Notes under the pieces: generated by a model
What the model saw: only the letters and a program-made list of their open reading frames with translations
Databases searched by the model: none
Told to the model about the DNA's origin: nothing
Position numbers and translations under genes: made by a program
Assembly (NCBI GenBank): GCA_016201105.1
Contig: JACQDN010000058.1
Location: 27,157 to 91,156 of the forward strand
DNA: 64,000 nucleotides
Direction of reading: 5' to 3'
Source of the DNA: Pseudomonadota bacterium
GTDB lineage: Bacteria > Pseudomonadota > Alphaproteobacteria > Micropepsales > Micropepsaceae
In this document: in pieces, positions 63,879 to 64,000 of the stretch
Numbering within the stretch: position 1 is the stretch's first letter
Layout of the letters: every line of letters starts with the position of its first letter

Positions 63879-64000
63879 TTAAAGCCAGTATGCGACGAGG
63901 GCTGCGAGGTGGACAGCGGCGAGAAAATTGCTGGCGAGTTTGTCGTAGCGAGTGGCGATCCGGCGGAAATCCTTAAGCCTGCAGAAGCAGCGCTCGATGA
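63879..64000 (-). mobile_element. IS5-family transposase, C-terminal end (truncated by window)
   Basis: On the minus strand the last 39 codons read IERCFCRLKDFRRIATRYDK, then LASNFLAAVHLAALVAYWL and TAA at 63879-63881. This is the conserved C-terminus of IS5 (DDE, IS1031-like) transposases, including the downstream E region. GGACTAGGGTCCGGACTC at 63859-63876 may be one terminal inverted repeat. Confidence 0.85.

Overview
The window is a GC-rich chromosomal segment from an alphaproteobacterium. Lineage markers are MipZ (division-site ATPase), the ATP12 assembly chaperone, DUF1849/EipB, DUF1489, DUF3572, a phasin with a TGC-N3-GCA operator, and the S10/spc/alpha ribosomal gene order without rpmJ. 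A Rhizomicrobium/Micropepsaceae-like origin is a guess only.

Layout. 1-10.3 kb: ribosomal superoperon from the 3' end of rpsC through rplQ, including secY, adk and rpoA, closed by a strong terminator. 10.3-13.7 kb: DegP-like protease, an unknown membrane protein and rarA. 13.7-15.3 kb (minus): fluoride-type cluster crcB-DUF190-unknown, preceded by a deletion-damaged cation/proton antiporter. 15.5-18.4 kb: pseudouridine synthase, double-cupin protein and ATP12, coupled by ATGA overlaps. 18.6-27 kb: pccB and pccA (propionyl-CoA carboxylase), separated by small envelope proteins, an exported RidA, an M28 peptidase, a composite palindromic repeat and a TauD remnant. 27-31.8 kb: S41-like protease, acylphosphatase, a HAHINLLGW mini membrane protein, lipB, an orphan FliN-like protein, siroheme synthase N-domain plus APS reductase, and tRNA-Leu(GAG). 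32-41.6 kb: a leucine/acyl-CoA catabolic region (isovaleryl-CoA dehydrogenase, thiolase, methylcrotonyl-CoA carboxylase beta and alpha). Between the two MCC subunits lies a 2.2-kb insertion whose main gene encodes a protein with seven AGCLFLK repeats fused to a GRDP-like FWHAHI domain. 41.7-51.9 kb: panC, putA, mipZ, dacF with SPOR, phasin, clpS and clpA. 52-58.4 kb: small enzymes, then an agmatine deiminase / N-carbamoylputrescine amidase putrescine pathway and EipB. 58.4-61.5 kb (minus): coupled operon DUF3572-HAD-ROK kinase-dinB. 61.5-64 kb: the edge of a mobile island with a frameshifted large serine recombinase, an unknown cargo gene and the end of an IS5-type transposase.

The clearest metabolic theme is acyl-CoA catabolism: two biotin-dependent carboxylases, isovaleryl-CoA dehydrogenase, a thiolase and proline oxidation. 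Many genes are tightly coupled by 4-nt start/stop overlaps, often using GTG or TTG starts. The best candidate for something undescribed is the AGCLFLK repeat protein at 37295-38056. Its seven peptide repeats are conserved although their codons differ, and a perfect DnaA box lies upstream.
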